NCBI GenBank assembly: GCA_036939355.1
Contig: JALLAP010001523.1
Span: 1-22,793 of the forward strand
Length of the DNA stretch: 22,793 nucleotides
DNA from: Thalassiosira profunda
Taxonomy: Eukaryota > Bacillariophyta > Thalassiosirophyceae > Thalassiosirales > Thalassiosiraceae
Direction of reading: 5' to 3'
The position numbers were made by a program, and so were the translations under genes. Below the pieces are notes generated by a model that ran no database searches, was not told where the DNA came from, and worked only from the letters and a program-made list of their open reading frames with translations. Positions 1-8,756 of the stretch are shown piece after piece (the first letter of the stretch is position 1; the number at the start of each line of letters is the position of its first letter).

Positions 1-356
<356 letters not shown>

Positions 357-604
357 ACTTCGGGGTGGGAGGAGAAGCTGGGGGGATCGAAATGTGGCGT
401 GGCGTCGTCGTATATGTCATGTGGATTTGCACGCTGCCTTTGGGAATTTGGCGCGGCTGTCGGGAGGATCCTGTTTGTCTAACAGAGATGACACAATTCA
501 GGCATTGCTGCTCGGGTTGACGGTTATCTCTCTTTCATAATATACATCTAGCGAACACTGAGTATGTAGAGTGAAAGTATCCGCAACGTGGCAGTTGAGC
601 TCTC

Positions 605-1721
605 TTACACGCCAACCTCCTCTTGAAGCTTCTTCAGCATCTCGTCAACCTCCGCCTCACTGTTCTTTGTGAAGGTCCCGTCGGTCATGAATGGTCCCGC
701 AATGTGCTTGCGACAGGGCTTTCTGTCCAGATAGAACGCGCCGCCCTCGAGATTCTTTCTAGGTGTGGCCGTCAGCCAGCAGATGCCCTCGGAGCCCTCC
801 CACACAGTACGAAACGGCTCGAGATATTTTGCTGTGCTGCCGTAGGCATCGTCTACGATAGCCGTTCTCACCCACCCCGGATGGCAGGAGACGAAGCCCA
901 CATCCGGATATTCCTTCGTGAACCTCTCCGCCAGCAGCACCTGCCCTCGTTTGGCGTACGAGTAGGCCAGGTTCCCGTTGTAGCTGGCTTCGTCTGTGCT
1001 TGCCGCAACATCCCATTCCGGAAATTTGCTGTTCAGCATTCCGCCCGACGACACGTAGACCACCCGCGCCTCTCCGTCGCTCGCCTCCGATGCCTTCTTC
1101 AGCGAGGGCATCAGGAGTTTCGTCAGCTGGTAGGAACCGCACACCAAGTGAGACATCAACGTGACCTCCTTCCCCTCGCTGTTGGTACGGCGCTCGTTGA
1201 GGAGGGCCCCCGCATTGCAGACCAGGCAATCCAACTTTTGCTCCTTTCCCTGAAACTCCGACGCAATGCGTTTGATGTCGTTGGGCTCGCTGACGTCTCC
1301 AAGCAATATGCTAACTTTGTCGTTCTTCGTCGCCTCTTGGATGTCCTTCTGCGCACTTTCGGCCCGTTCTTTGTTCCGGCACAACAAATAGACAGTCGCC
1401 TTCTTTCCCGCGGCATACTGTGACGAGACATTGCATGAGAGATGAGCAAACCAAAAAGGCACACAAGATGTGCACATATTATTAACTCACGGTGGCAATA
1501 TCTTTGCCCACACCCTGATTGGCGCCTGTGACGAGGAAGGTCTTGCCAGAAAGGTCGACTCCGTCGCTTTTGCCCGGGTCGTCGACGACGGCCGCGCTTT
1601 GGACGGGATCGTGGTACTGAGTTACGCGCTTCAGATATCCCGTTTGGGTGCAAACCTTCTTCCCGTACAGGAAGAATTGGGTGCTGACGATTCCCTGCTG
1701 TATCAATCCCATCATTCTCAT
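605..1721 (-). CDS. Short-chain dehydrogenase/reductase, DHRS12-like
   Basis: Two exons, 1721-1491 and 1417-605, give about 347 aa; the 73-nt intron (1418-1490) has GTGAGT and TCACAG ends. The fold is the classical NAD(P)-binding SDR. Visible motifs are the cofactor loop VTGANQGVGK, the CNAG strand, VSSGGML carrying the catalytic Ser, YSYAK as the YxxxK catalytic pair, and HPGWVRT after it. The N-terminal stretch before the Rossmann fold (GKKVCTQTGYLKRVTQYHDP) resembles the DHRS12 subgroup, whose substrate is poorly known. Start codons at 1721, 1715 and 1712 are all possible; MGLIQQG at 1712 looks most like relatives. The gene is divergent from the transporter at 2136. Family assignment is firm, substrate unknown. 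Confidence 0.9.
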
Positions 1722-2135
1722 GATTTATGGCCCCGATGTTGCCGCGGAGTGCTCGGCCCGTGTCGGCTCCAAGAGTGCACGTCTCGTGCGTGGCGCTTTG
1801 TTGGTTGTTGGTGGCCACGGTCGGTCTCGGTCTCGGGCTTTGGCGGCAGGGAGGGAGGGAAGGAGGGCTGCGCGGGCGGACCTCCTTCCTTCCCTCCAGC
1901 TCTCACAAAAGCGCACAGAGTCATTTTTGCGTGCCCCCGCGCCTCCTCGCCCAACTGCCCGAGCCAACGCGATAAGATCTTAGCCGCCGCGACGGAGACA
2001 CACCAAGCCCCGCCCCTCCCGCCGGCGGGAACATCACCATTGTCGATGGCGACGCCTCGTCATAAGTTTGATCGCACGATCGAAGCAGCGTCGGTGCATG
2101 CACCAAACAGCGAATTGCAACGAAGCGAACCCACG
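1722..2135. promoter_or_regulatory. Divergent intergenic region with purine/pyrimidine hairpin
   Basis: Shared upstream region of the SDR gene (-) and the nucleotide-sugar transporter (+). It contains a polypurine run at 1848-1867 (G/A only) followed after about 13 nt by a polypyrimidine run at 1881-1897, near-complementary, so a stem or H-DNA-like structure could form. An in-frame ATG at 2046 with good context would add 30 residues to the transporter. A TGCATGCA palindrome lies near 2095. No TATA box could be assigned. Confidence 0.45.
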
Positions 2136-3347
2136 ATGTCGTCCGCCCAATACCAGCCCCTCGTCAAGGAAAACGAAAAGCCGCCGCCCGACGGCGGCGG
2201 CGCCAAGGAAGCCCAACAAGGCGCGGTTATCAGCGGCCAGAGCCTCTTCTTCTTCGGCATCCTCATCTGCCAGTCGGTCGCCACCCAAACGTACTTCAAG
2301 CTCTCCCAGAAGGGGGGCAGCTACGCCTACAACACGATGAGCGCCATGGCCGTCGTGGAGGGAATCAAGCTGGTCATCAGCATCTCTCAATTGATGGTGG
2401 CGAATAAGGGGGTGGTAAAGGCGTGCGTCGACGCGTTCAAGGCCGTGGAGCGGAAGGTGTACTTCAGTTACATCTTTCTGGCCCTTTCGTACGCGGGATA
2501 CAACCAGCTGATCTTTCACGTGATGAAATTGGTCGACCCCGGGACCTTCTCCCTCGTCAAATCGCTCATGCCGGCGGTGGTGGCGTTTCTAAATTTCTTC
2601 ATTTTTGGGAAAGGGCAATCGCAGGCTCAGGTGCTGTGCATATTGATACAGATTTTCGGCATTGTGCCCGTAACGGCATCGACGAACGAGGAGGGGAAGG
2701 TGGACTTTGACTACGGAGCGAAGGGAATGGCCGTGATGCTGGGGACGATCTTCTTCTCGGCCGCCAACAGCGTCTACAACGCAGCGGTTGTGAAGGATCT
2801 GAGCGCCCAATATCCGATGACCGTGCAAAACAGCATACTTTATGCTTTCGGCTTCACCGTCAACCTCACTTCCTACTTCATTTCGAATGCGGGGGGAGAG
2901 ACCGGCTTTTGGCACGGATACAACAACATCAATGTGATTGTGCTACTGATTCTGAATAGCACCGTTGGCATCACCATCTCGATGGTGTACAAATACGGAG
3001 ATGCGGTGTTGAAGACGCTGGCGCAACCAGTTACATCGTCGGTGTTGGTTTTTCTGTCGTGGTTTCTGTTTGACACATCCCTGGATATCATCAAGCTCTC
3101 TGGAGCAGGGGCGGTGATTGCGTCGACGATGCTGTATCTGAAAGTGCCCGCACCACCGTCCTCAGCGGGCACCAACTCTCCAAATGTGAAGAGATTTATG
3201 CGGCTGACACTTGCGATAGTGCTATTTGGAGTCGTGATGAATGCGGATACTATCTTTGGATCGGGGGGATCATCGGAAAGTGGAGAGCAAATGTTGAGAG
3301 GGACAGTAGGTGGAGAACAGCAGCAGGCTGATGCGCAAACTCGATAG
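2136..3347 (+). CDS. Nucleotide-sugar transporter, SLC35A family (UDP-galactose/UDP-GlcNAc/CMP-sialate type)
   Basis: Single-exon gene of 403 aa from ATG 2136 (433 aa from the in-frame ATG at 2046). After a hydrophilic N-terminus with Pro/Gly run, about ten hydrophobic helices follow. Family hallmarks of the SLC35A (Nuc_sug_transp) group include LSYAGYNQL, the DPGTFSLVKSL segment, GTIFFSAANSVYNAAVVKDL and the late KYGDAVLKTLAQPVTSS segment, which matches the family K-Y-x-D-x-x-x-K motif. Such proteins are Golgi or ER antiporters exchanging a nucleotide sugar for the nucleoside monophosphate. The C-terminus is a Ser/Gly/Gln-rich tail. Substrate cannot be predicted from sequence. The longer open frame extending upstream to 1470 is antisense to the SDR gene and is not coding. 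Confidence 0.9.
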   Translation: MSSAQYQPLVKENEKPPPDGGGAKEAQQGAVISGQSLFFFGILICQSVATQTYFKLSQKGGSYAYNTMSAMAVVEGIKLVISISQLMVANKGVVKACVDAFKAVERKVYFSYIFLALSYAGYNQLIFHVMKLVDPGTFSLVKSLMPAVVAFLNFFIFGKGQSQAQVLCILIQIFGIVPVTASTNEEGKVDFDYGAKGMAVMLGTIFFSAANSVYNAAVVKDLSAQYPMTVQNSILYAFGFTVNLTSYFISNAGGETGFWHGYNNINVIVLLILNSTVGITISMVYKYGDAVLKTLAQPVTSSVLVFLSWFLFDTSLDIIKLSGAGAVIASTMLYLKVPAPPSSAGTNSPNVKRFMRLTLAIVLFGVVMNADTIFGSGGSSESGEQMLRGTVGGEQQQADAQTR

Positions 3348-3866
3348 AAGTAGGGCGGTGTTCGGTGGTTGTGTGCATAGGTAGATGCAGAAGGAGTGAA
3401 TTCTTTGAGTGCAATGTAACGGTGTGATAATGTACTATACCGCGACATCAAGAGGCCAAGCGACTTACAACGCAGAATTAGCAAGGAATGGCTTGCAACT
3501 GCCTCTCAACTCCACCCCCTCCTCCATCAGATCGAGTGACCCCTCAGCTGAAGAGGCGAGCCCAAGTTGGAGGTCATTCTCGAGAAGCTGGAGACATTGC
3601 ACCGTCTTGATTTCTTTACTGTTTCCTACGCCAAGAGTTTCGCCGCGAAGGATCTTTTGACCACGAAGATCCGCCCTGCTGGCGCCCCCACTGCCCCCCC
3701 CGCCCTCCCCTCCCGCCCTCCTATCGCACCGCGCCGACCACGCACCCACCACGCACCCTCCGCCACACGCGTTGCCATTCGGAGGAGGTCATAATTTTCA
3801 TCTTTATCGATTGGAAAGCGGCAGTACAATAGCACCTCCTAAGCAGCCCACATCCGCGTCGACATC
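3348..3866. other. Intergenic region with a C-rich tract; possible unassigned exon
   Basis: No confident gene. The plus-strand stretch at about 3560-3675 reads like protein (KLEVILEKLETLHRLDFF, then AKSFAAKDLLTTKIRP), preceded by possible AG acceptors near 3560, but no start and no following exon could be attached. It ends in a cytosine-rich, low-complexity tract (about 3678-3750) before the in-frame stop at 3792-3794. The last 70 nt are the 5' leader of the next gene. Confidence 0.3.
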
Positions 3867-4740
3867 ATGAGCCGTGATCCGCTCAACATCGTCATCCCCA
3901 TGGGAGGGATCGGCTCCCGCTTCACCAAGGAGCAATACCGCTTCCCGAAGCCGCTCGTGCGCATCAGCGGCCGGGAAATGCTCCTGTGGCTCCTCGACCA
4001 CCTCACGGTCGCCCAGGGCGATACGATCTGGATGGCGATGCCGCCCGAGCTCGACGACCAGTTCCTCATCACGAACCGCATCCGCAAGGAATATCCCAAG
4101 CTCGACGTGAGTATCGAATGTTGCATGTGCATAAGGTGTCCACTCCTACCTTATCACGCCTCGCGTCTAATGCATTCCTTCATTCTTTTTTGCAATCAAT
4201 CCAGATCCGCACCGTTCACTTGCAATTCCAGACAAAGGGCGCGGCCGAGACGCTGTACGTGTTGCTGCAGGAAATGGGCGAGGAGCACTTGCAGCGCCGC
4301 ACCGTGTCCCTGGATTGCGATACCATCTACTTCAGCGACATCCTAACATCGCTGCGGGAACTCCCGCCGGGAGAGGGGGCGTCGTACTACTTTGAGGACA
4401 ATTCGGGGAGGCCGGTGTTCTCCTACCTCAAATTGGAGGACGACGGGCGCATCACGGACATCCGCGAGAAGGTCATCATCTCGACACACGCCAACACCGG
4501 CGCCTACGCGTTCGCTTCCGGAGCGTTGATGCGCAAGTACTGCGCGAAGCGGCTGGACGAGGACCTCGGCGAGTTGGGCGAATACTACACGTCATCGGTG
4601 ATCAAGGAGATGATGGAAGACGGGCACGTCTTCAAGGGCATTCACGTGGAGGATTTCGTGTGCGTCGGCACGCCCACGCAGCTGCAGGACTTCCTCTCGC
4701 AGCTGCGCAAGGGGAAGCTGAATCCCCAGTTCTTCCGGAC
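3867..4740 (+). CDS. Sugar/choline-type nucleotidyltransferase domain: exons 1-2 of a three-domain enzyme (3' part missing on this contig)
   Basis: Exon 1 (3867-4106) and exon 2 (4205-4740) are joined across a 98-nt intron (GTGAGT...TCCAG). They encode about 259 residues of a GT-A-fold NTP transferase: NIVIPMGGIGSRF is the GGxGxR nucleotide loop, FPKPLV the PKP motif, and SLDCDTIYF supplies the metal-binding D-x-D. Such domains activate sugar phosphates or phosphocholine with CTP or UTP. The frame ends at CGG AC with donor GTGAGT at 4741; the same 47-nt exon end recurs at 8757-8803, where the gene continues. Here the sequence runs instead into an ABC transporter. Reading through the donor gives an immediate TGA (4742-4744), which would leave a free-standing transferase. 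Truncation is real or, more likely, an assembly chimera. Confidence 0.85.
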
Positions 4741-4821
4741 GTGAGTGTTGCCTCGTCTCGTCTCGTTTCGTTGCATCTCTGCCTTTGCAAGATCGCTCAC
4801 GTCACGTGTCCATTCTCTCTG
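4692..4821 (+). repeat. Duplicate of 8757-8884 (exon end plus intron start)
   Basis: The exonic part is identical. The intron parts differ by a TCTCG-type 5-nt unit, a single T, a short TATCTC-like insertion and one substitution (AGATCG against AGTTCG). Both end in the shared CATTCTCTCTG and then diverge completely. This degree of difference fits two alleles or a very recent duplicate. Confidence 0.85.
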
Positions 4822-6424
4822 AAGTCATTCTGCAGCTCGCCGTCGTGCTTGTATCGATTGTGGTCATCACGCCCTTGTTCGCTGCCACCCTGCCTTTCGT
4901 GAGTTGATTGCCTCGCCGCGCTCCTTGCTGCGCCTCTGCTTTTTTGCTCACGATTTCCCCTCTCCCGTTTGCGTTGCAGTTGGCTTTCTTCTACATCTAT
5001 GCGATGAATTACTTTCGCCGGGTGTCGCGCGAGACAAAGAGGCTGGAGAGCGTTGCGCGGTCGCCTGTTTACTCCCACTTTTCCGAGACTCTTGGTGGTC
5101 TCAGTACAATTCGGGCCTTTGGTGCAAGCGACGAGTTCACGTCTTCCTTTAATTCTCTCCTGGACACCAACACCAGGACAATTTATTGCAATAAGGTGGC
5201 CGACCGTTGGCTTGCCACTCGGTTGGAAAGCGTCGCTGCGGGAGTTGCAGGGTTGGCCGCCATCTTTGCCACGCAGGTTGTTGTCTCCAACGGCGCGACC
5301 GTGGCAGGAGACACGAGCTCATTTGCATCCCTAGCAGGGATCTCGCTCAGCTACGCTGTCACAGCAACTGGAATGATGCAATTTGTAGTGCGATCCTATG
5401 CTACCGTGGAGGCTGCGATGAACTCGGTGGAGAGGGTTGTCCACTACACAACCAACATCCCGCAAGAAGCCGCCATGACTTCGCGCGAGCTGGACGACGA
5501 GAAGCCTTTCTCTCCGATGAACTCAGCCCAAATTGCTGTTGCTGCCACTGGAGGAAAGGCAATTTACCCCACTGATGAGTGGCCAGAGAAGGGCGCAATT
5601 ACGCTGACGAATCTGCAAATGCGCTACAGGCAAGAGACTCCGCTTGTGCTCAAAGGGCTAAACGTTTCAATCGGTGCTGGCGAACGCATTGGAGTTGTTG
5701 GAAGGACGGGCTCGGGGAAGTCGTCAATGCTGCTGGTGTTGATGCGCATCGTGGAACCCTACCTCCCCGAAGACGCAATCAAAAAGTACGAGGCGCCATT
5801 GACGATTGACGGCGTCGATGCTTTGAGGATCGGTCTTCGCGACCTGAGGTCAAAGCTGGGGATTATCCCGCAGCTTCCTGTGCTTTTCTCGGGCACTATC
5901 CGGAGCAACATGGATCCCTTCGACTCGTACAGCGACGGAGAGATCTGGACAGCGCTGGAGAAGTGCAGGATGAAGGATGCAGTAGACAAAATGGAGGACG
6001 GTCTTCAATCCAGAGTGGCCGAGTACGGCGAAAATCTATCACAGGGACAGCGTCAATTGCTGTGTCTTGGAAGAGCGCTGTTGAAGCGGTGTCAAGTCCT
6101 ATTGCTCGACGAGGCCACTTCTAGTGTTGACTTTGAGACCGATCGGGCCATTCAGACGACGATCCGATCGGCATTTGCAGGCTGCACCATCATTACAATC
6201 GCACACCGCGTGAACACAATTATGGATTCTGACAAGGTATGTGCTCAAACGATCACTGCATTGCTTTGCGTTTGCCAGTGCTCTAACCTTTTCCTCAGAT
6301 CCTGGTCATGGACAACGGCGTCGTCGGCGAGTTTGGCCCGCCTGACGAGTTGTTGAAGAACAAAGCTTCCCTTTTCAGCGAGATAGTCAGTCATTCGAAC
6401 GGAGATGACATCATTGATGAATAG
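4822..6424 (+). CDS. ABC transporter, ABCC/MRP type, C-terminal half (5' part absent)
   Basis: Exons: partial 4824-4898, then 4980-6236 and 6299-6424, with introns 4899-4979 and 6237-6298, all phase 0. The protein starts inside the second membrane domain (VVLVSIVVITPLFAA) and continues with the ABCC-typical SRETKRLESVARSPVYSHFS and LGGLSTIRAF. NBD2 follows with Walker A GRTGSGKSS (near 5700), Q-loop PQLPVLFSGT, signature LSQGQRQ (near 6036), Walker B VLLLDEATSSVD and H-loop IAHR. The family exports organic anions and conjugates using ATP. NBD1 and most of TMD2 are missing: sequence upstream of 4822 belongs to the nucleotidyltransferase intron, so this is a fragment created at a junction. The residue after LS in the signature is Gln rather than the usual Gly or Val. 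There is no usable start codon in this piece. Confidence 0.9.
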
Positions 6425-6838
6425 GCATGCGGTAGAACTCGTATCAGCAACCATACTGTCTAGAACGATGTTTGCCTTCTGCATTTGCTCTGTATGATGT
6501 TTACTCTAGCAGAGCATTCGAGCTGTTTTCGGCTCAAGAGACCAAGGATCAATCGCCCGCCATTTAGGATTTTCGCTGGTTCAGACTTGTCTTTGGAGCC
6601 GAGACAGCAGAGAAGCTATCGGCAACTTTTCTCAACGTGCCCTCCAGCTTGCCAAAGCGTACGGCAGTGGTGGTCGTTACTACGCAAGATAGAGTTTGGT
6701 GAGGCTTGTTGTCGCAGAAGAATCGTTGCAATAATAGCAGTCACATACCGAGAAGGAACAGAGCATCCCCGAAGCACACCTACTATCTTTTTTGCAATAG
6801 CTACTCAAACACTAAGCACTCAGATGCCAAACCTCTAC
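6425..6838. other. Intergenic region between convergent genes
   Basis: About 410 nt between the stop of the ABC transporter fragment and the stop of a minus-strand gene. Only short open frames without family resemblance are present. It presumably holds two 3' UTRs; no repeat or RNA gene was seen. Confidence 0.4.
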
Positions 6839-7180
6839 TCAGCACATCTCAGTCAGTTTGGACTGGATCTTTTGCAGCTCCGCCTTTGATGCCGCCTTGG
6901 ACTGCAGCAGTTTGTTCCCGTTTGTGGAGACCTGGCCGAGCGGCTTCCTCCTTCCTCCCGCAAACGCCGCCTTCTCTTCCGAGGCGCCCTTCATCAGCTT
7001 GATGACTTGGCTCCTCGCTTGGCGCAGGCCGCCCGGGATCGTCTTGGGACGAGAATCGTATGCTGCGTTCTCCTTGTCCCACTGAAGTTCATCTCGCCAC
7101 ACGCCGTCGGCGCGCCCGTGCTCGTCCGACGGGGTCGCCGTCGACGCACTTGTGCACATGTTGTTGTGATGGAAGCTCAT
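6839..7180 (-). CDS. Small hypothetical protein, basic, 113 aa
   Basis: Single open frame from ATG 7180 to the TGA at 6839-6841. I do not recognise a family. The N-terminal 40 residues are His/Ser/Thr-rich (starting MSFHHNNMCTS). The rest is charged and likely helical: WDKENAAYDSRPKTIPGGLR, then a Lys/Ala-rich part and AELQKIQSKLTEM at the end. Codon choice resembles the neighbouring genes, with third-position G/C, and the open frame ends in a helix-like tail, which argues for real coding. It could instead be the last exon of a longer minus-strand gene, because the next minus-strand frame (7491-8291) lies only 310 nt upstream, but no convincing splice pair links them. Confidence 0.5.
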   Translation of the reverse strand: MSFHHNNMCTSASTATPSDEHGRADGVWRDELQWDKENAAYDSRPKTIPGGLRQARSQVIKLMKGASEEKAAFAGGRRKPLGQVSTNGNKLLQSKAASKAELQKIQSKLTEMC

Positions 7181-7490
7181 CGTCCGCCTGTGTTCCTGTG
7201 CGGCTGTTCCAGTTTCGGGCCCAACTGCTATCGGTTCCACTCAACCACTATGGCTATTGGCAGAGAAGTGGTCTCACAAGCGGGCGGCGACGAGGCGGCG
7301 AGCAGCGAGCAGGAAGGCAGAGGGGTTGTCTCTCATTTTTGTGCCAGACAACAACCTTTGCGTAGGACTTCGTACCTGGGCAGGCCAGTTTTCTCGCTCG
7401 GCACTTTGAGCTCACGAGAGGAGCCTGGGGCTTCCCAACCCACCCCCAACGAGAAGTGGCTTCTAGGCTGTAGTATCGATACCTTGAGCG
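7181..7490. other. Gap between two minus-strand hypothetical genes
   Basis: A 310-nt stretch with open minus-strand frames (for example down to 7333) that look weakly coding. It may be promoter of the 113-aa gene, 3' UTR of the upstream gene, or an unrecognised intron. Nothing could be assigned. Confidence 0.3.
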
Positions 7491-8291
7491 TCAACCGTTG
7501 TCTGAGGGCGTCCCGATGCGCTGCGATTGCTTTTGGTGGCCCTTCCTGTGCTTCGATGTGTATTTGGACAAGTCGGGTGCCGGCAAGATGAAATGGGAGA
7601 CTCGGCCGTCTCCAGTCTCTTGGTTGAGCCTCGTTGTGTTGTTCACCGTGCGAGAGCGGCGCCACTTTTGTACCATGTACGCCCTGGCGTCCTTGTCGTC
7701 GTTTGGGCGGCGTGATTCTATCACCTTCCAGGCCGAGACAAGAGCAGAGTCGACGCAACCGTCCACAAAACCTTCCGCCGCCGTTCGGCGTGCTCTCTTC
7801 AACTGTATCCTGCGTTGTTCAGCCTGCCTCTTGGCGTATGTGAACTCCTTCCACGTCTTCAGAGCCGCAATCATAGTCCTATCATAGTCGAGAGTCATCA
7901 AGTTTTTGACTGCTCGGAGGGCAGGTACGTGCACGAGCGTCTCATTGTGCAGCAACCTTCGGTCGAGCTCGGCGAGCGTTCGTTTGCACTCTTGTACGCT
8001 TTGCAACATCTCTGATTCCAGACTGCTGGTGCTTGCCAGCTTAGGTTGCTTGCAGCGGTACGACCTCGGCGAAGACACGCAAGCGCCATAACTATTTGCA
8101 AAGGCCTTCTGGTCGAAGCTGGATCGAGCCGCTCGATCCTTTCTGGATTTGGGACGCGCGTTCCGAGCGGTGCTTGCTCTTCGAGGCTGAGCTTTGACAC
8201 GCGAACGTCTTCGGTCTTCGATCGGAAGTGTGCCAATGAGGGAAGGCGCGTACAGTTTGACGGCAATCGTGGCGCGTTTGGTGGAGGGCAT
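7491..8291 (-). CDS. Hypothetical protein with Sfi1-like Trp/basic helical repeats, 266 aa
   Basis: Uninterrupted frame from ATG 8291 (MPSTKRATIAVK) to stop 7491-7493. The first third is strongly basic and Arg/Ser-rich. It is followed by a predicted coiled coil (SLESEMLQSVQECKRTLAEL) and then by helical stretches with spaced tryptophans: ALKTWKEFTYAKRQ, ALVSAWKVIESRR and MVQKWRRSR. That spacing recalls the degenerate repeats of Sfi1/centrin-binding proteins, but three weak units do not prove it. The frame stays open upstream of 8291 to a possible splice acceptor (TCACAG, near 8390), so the true start may be in a further 5' exon; the only candidate intron there is about 35 nt, which is shorter than any other in the window. 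Confidence 0.5.
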   Translation of the reverse strand: MPSTKRATIAVKLYAPSLIGTLPIEDRRRSRVKAQPRRASTARNARPKSRKDRAARSSFDQKAFANSYGACVSSPRSYRCKQPKLASTSSLESEMLQSVQECKRTLAELDRRLLHNETLVHVPALRAVKNLMTLDYDRTMIAALKTWKEFTYAKRQAEQRRIQLKRARRTAAEGFVDGCVDSALVSAWKVIESRRPNDDKDARAYMVQKWRRSRTVNNTTRLNQETGDGRVSHFILPAPDLSKYTSKHRKGHQKQSQRIGTPSDNG

Positions 8292-8529
8292 GCTGAAGCC
8301 TGTTTGGGCTCTGACAACAGCCAAGAAGGCCTTAGGTCCTCGTGGATCAAAGAAGGAAGAGTGTGAACGAAAAACTGTTCGCCTGAACTGTGAGTAAGGC
8401 TATTTTGATTTGGGATACACACTTTCATTGCAATACCATTCAACGATACTTTTGCAGTGGTGTTTACAATCATCTGTTAGCAACATCCTACTCTACAACA
8501 CACACACAACACACCGTCTCCAGCCTAGC

Positions 8530-8755
8530 CTAGGAAGACGACGGGAGGCCCAGTCCATTAATGACGGACGGGTCCTCCCTTAACAAATAGTAAACGACCG
8601 TCACGTGATCCCGCGCCCCCTCCTCGTCGCTTTCCTCCACCACGTCCCCGTCCATCGGCGCGTACCCCACCCCCACGTCGAAGCCCGGCCGTCGGCTCAG
8701 GTCGGACGCGTACCGCGCCACGGCCCGGTCCTCCACGTGCGGCGTCGCCGCCTGC
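8530..8755 (-). CDS. C-terminal fragment of an unrecognised protein, cut by the contig end
   Basis: Open minus-strand frame running from the gap at 8756 to a stop at 8530-8532, about 74 codons. It includes VEDRAVARYASDLSRRPG, the acidic GDVVEESDEEGARD and HVTVVYYLLREDPSVI, ending in PSSS. Third positions are strongly G/C, supporting coding. There is no start codon at a sensible place, so the 5' part is missing with the contig end. The last part faintly recalls an ankyrin-like helix but is too short to classify. Confidence 0.45.
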
Positions 8756-8756
8756 N
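8756..8756. other. Single-N scaffold gap
   Basis: An unresolved base joins two contigs. The right side begins with 47 nt identical to exon sequence at 4694-4740 and continues into a near-identical intron, so the true distance and order across this gap are doubtful. Confidence 0.9.

Noticed and set aside
623..1423. 266-codon plus-strand open frame
   Set aside because: It is antisense to SDR exon 2, which has clear family motifs.
1470..2135. Long in-frame N-terminal extension of the nucleotide-sugar transporter
   Set aside because: It is antisense to SDR exon 1 and crosses its promoter, and the translated sequence has no transporter or signal features. The start at 2136 (or 2046) is sufficient.
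4908..6356. ABC transporter starting at 4908 as a complete gene
   Set aside because: The first 24 codons are intron sequence, no ATG is in place, and the end misses the last exon (6299-6424).
8292..8529. 35-nt intron joining an upstream exon (MIVNTTAKVSLNGIAMK) to the 7491-8291 gene
   Set aside because: The phases agree and the acceptor is good, but 35 nt is half the shortest other intron in the window; noted only as a possibility.
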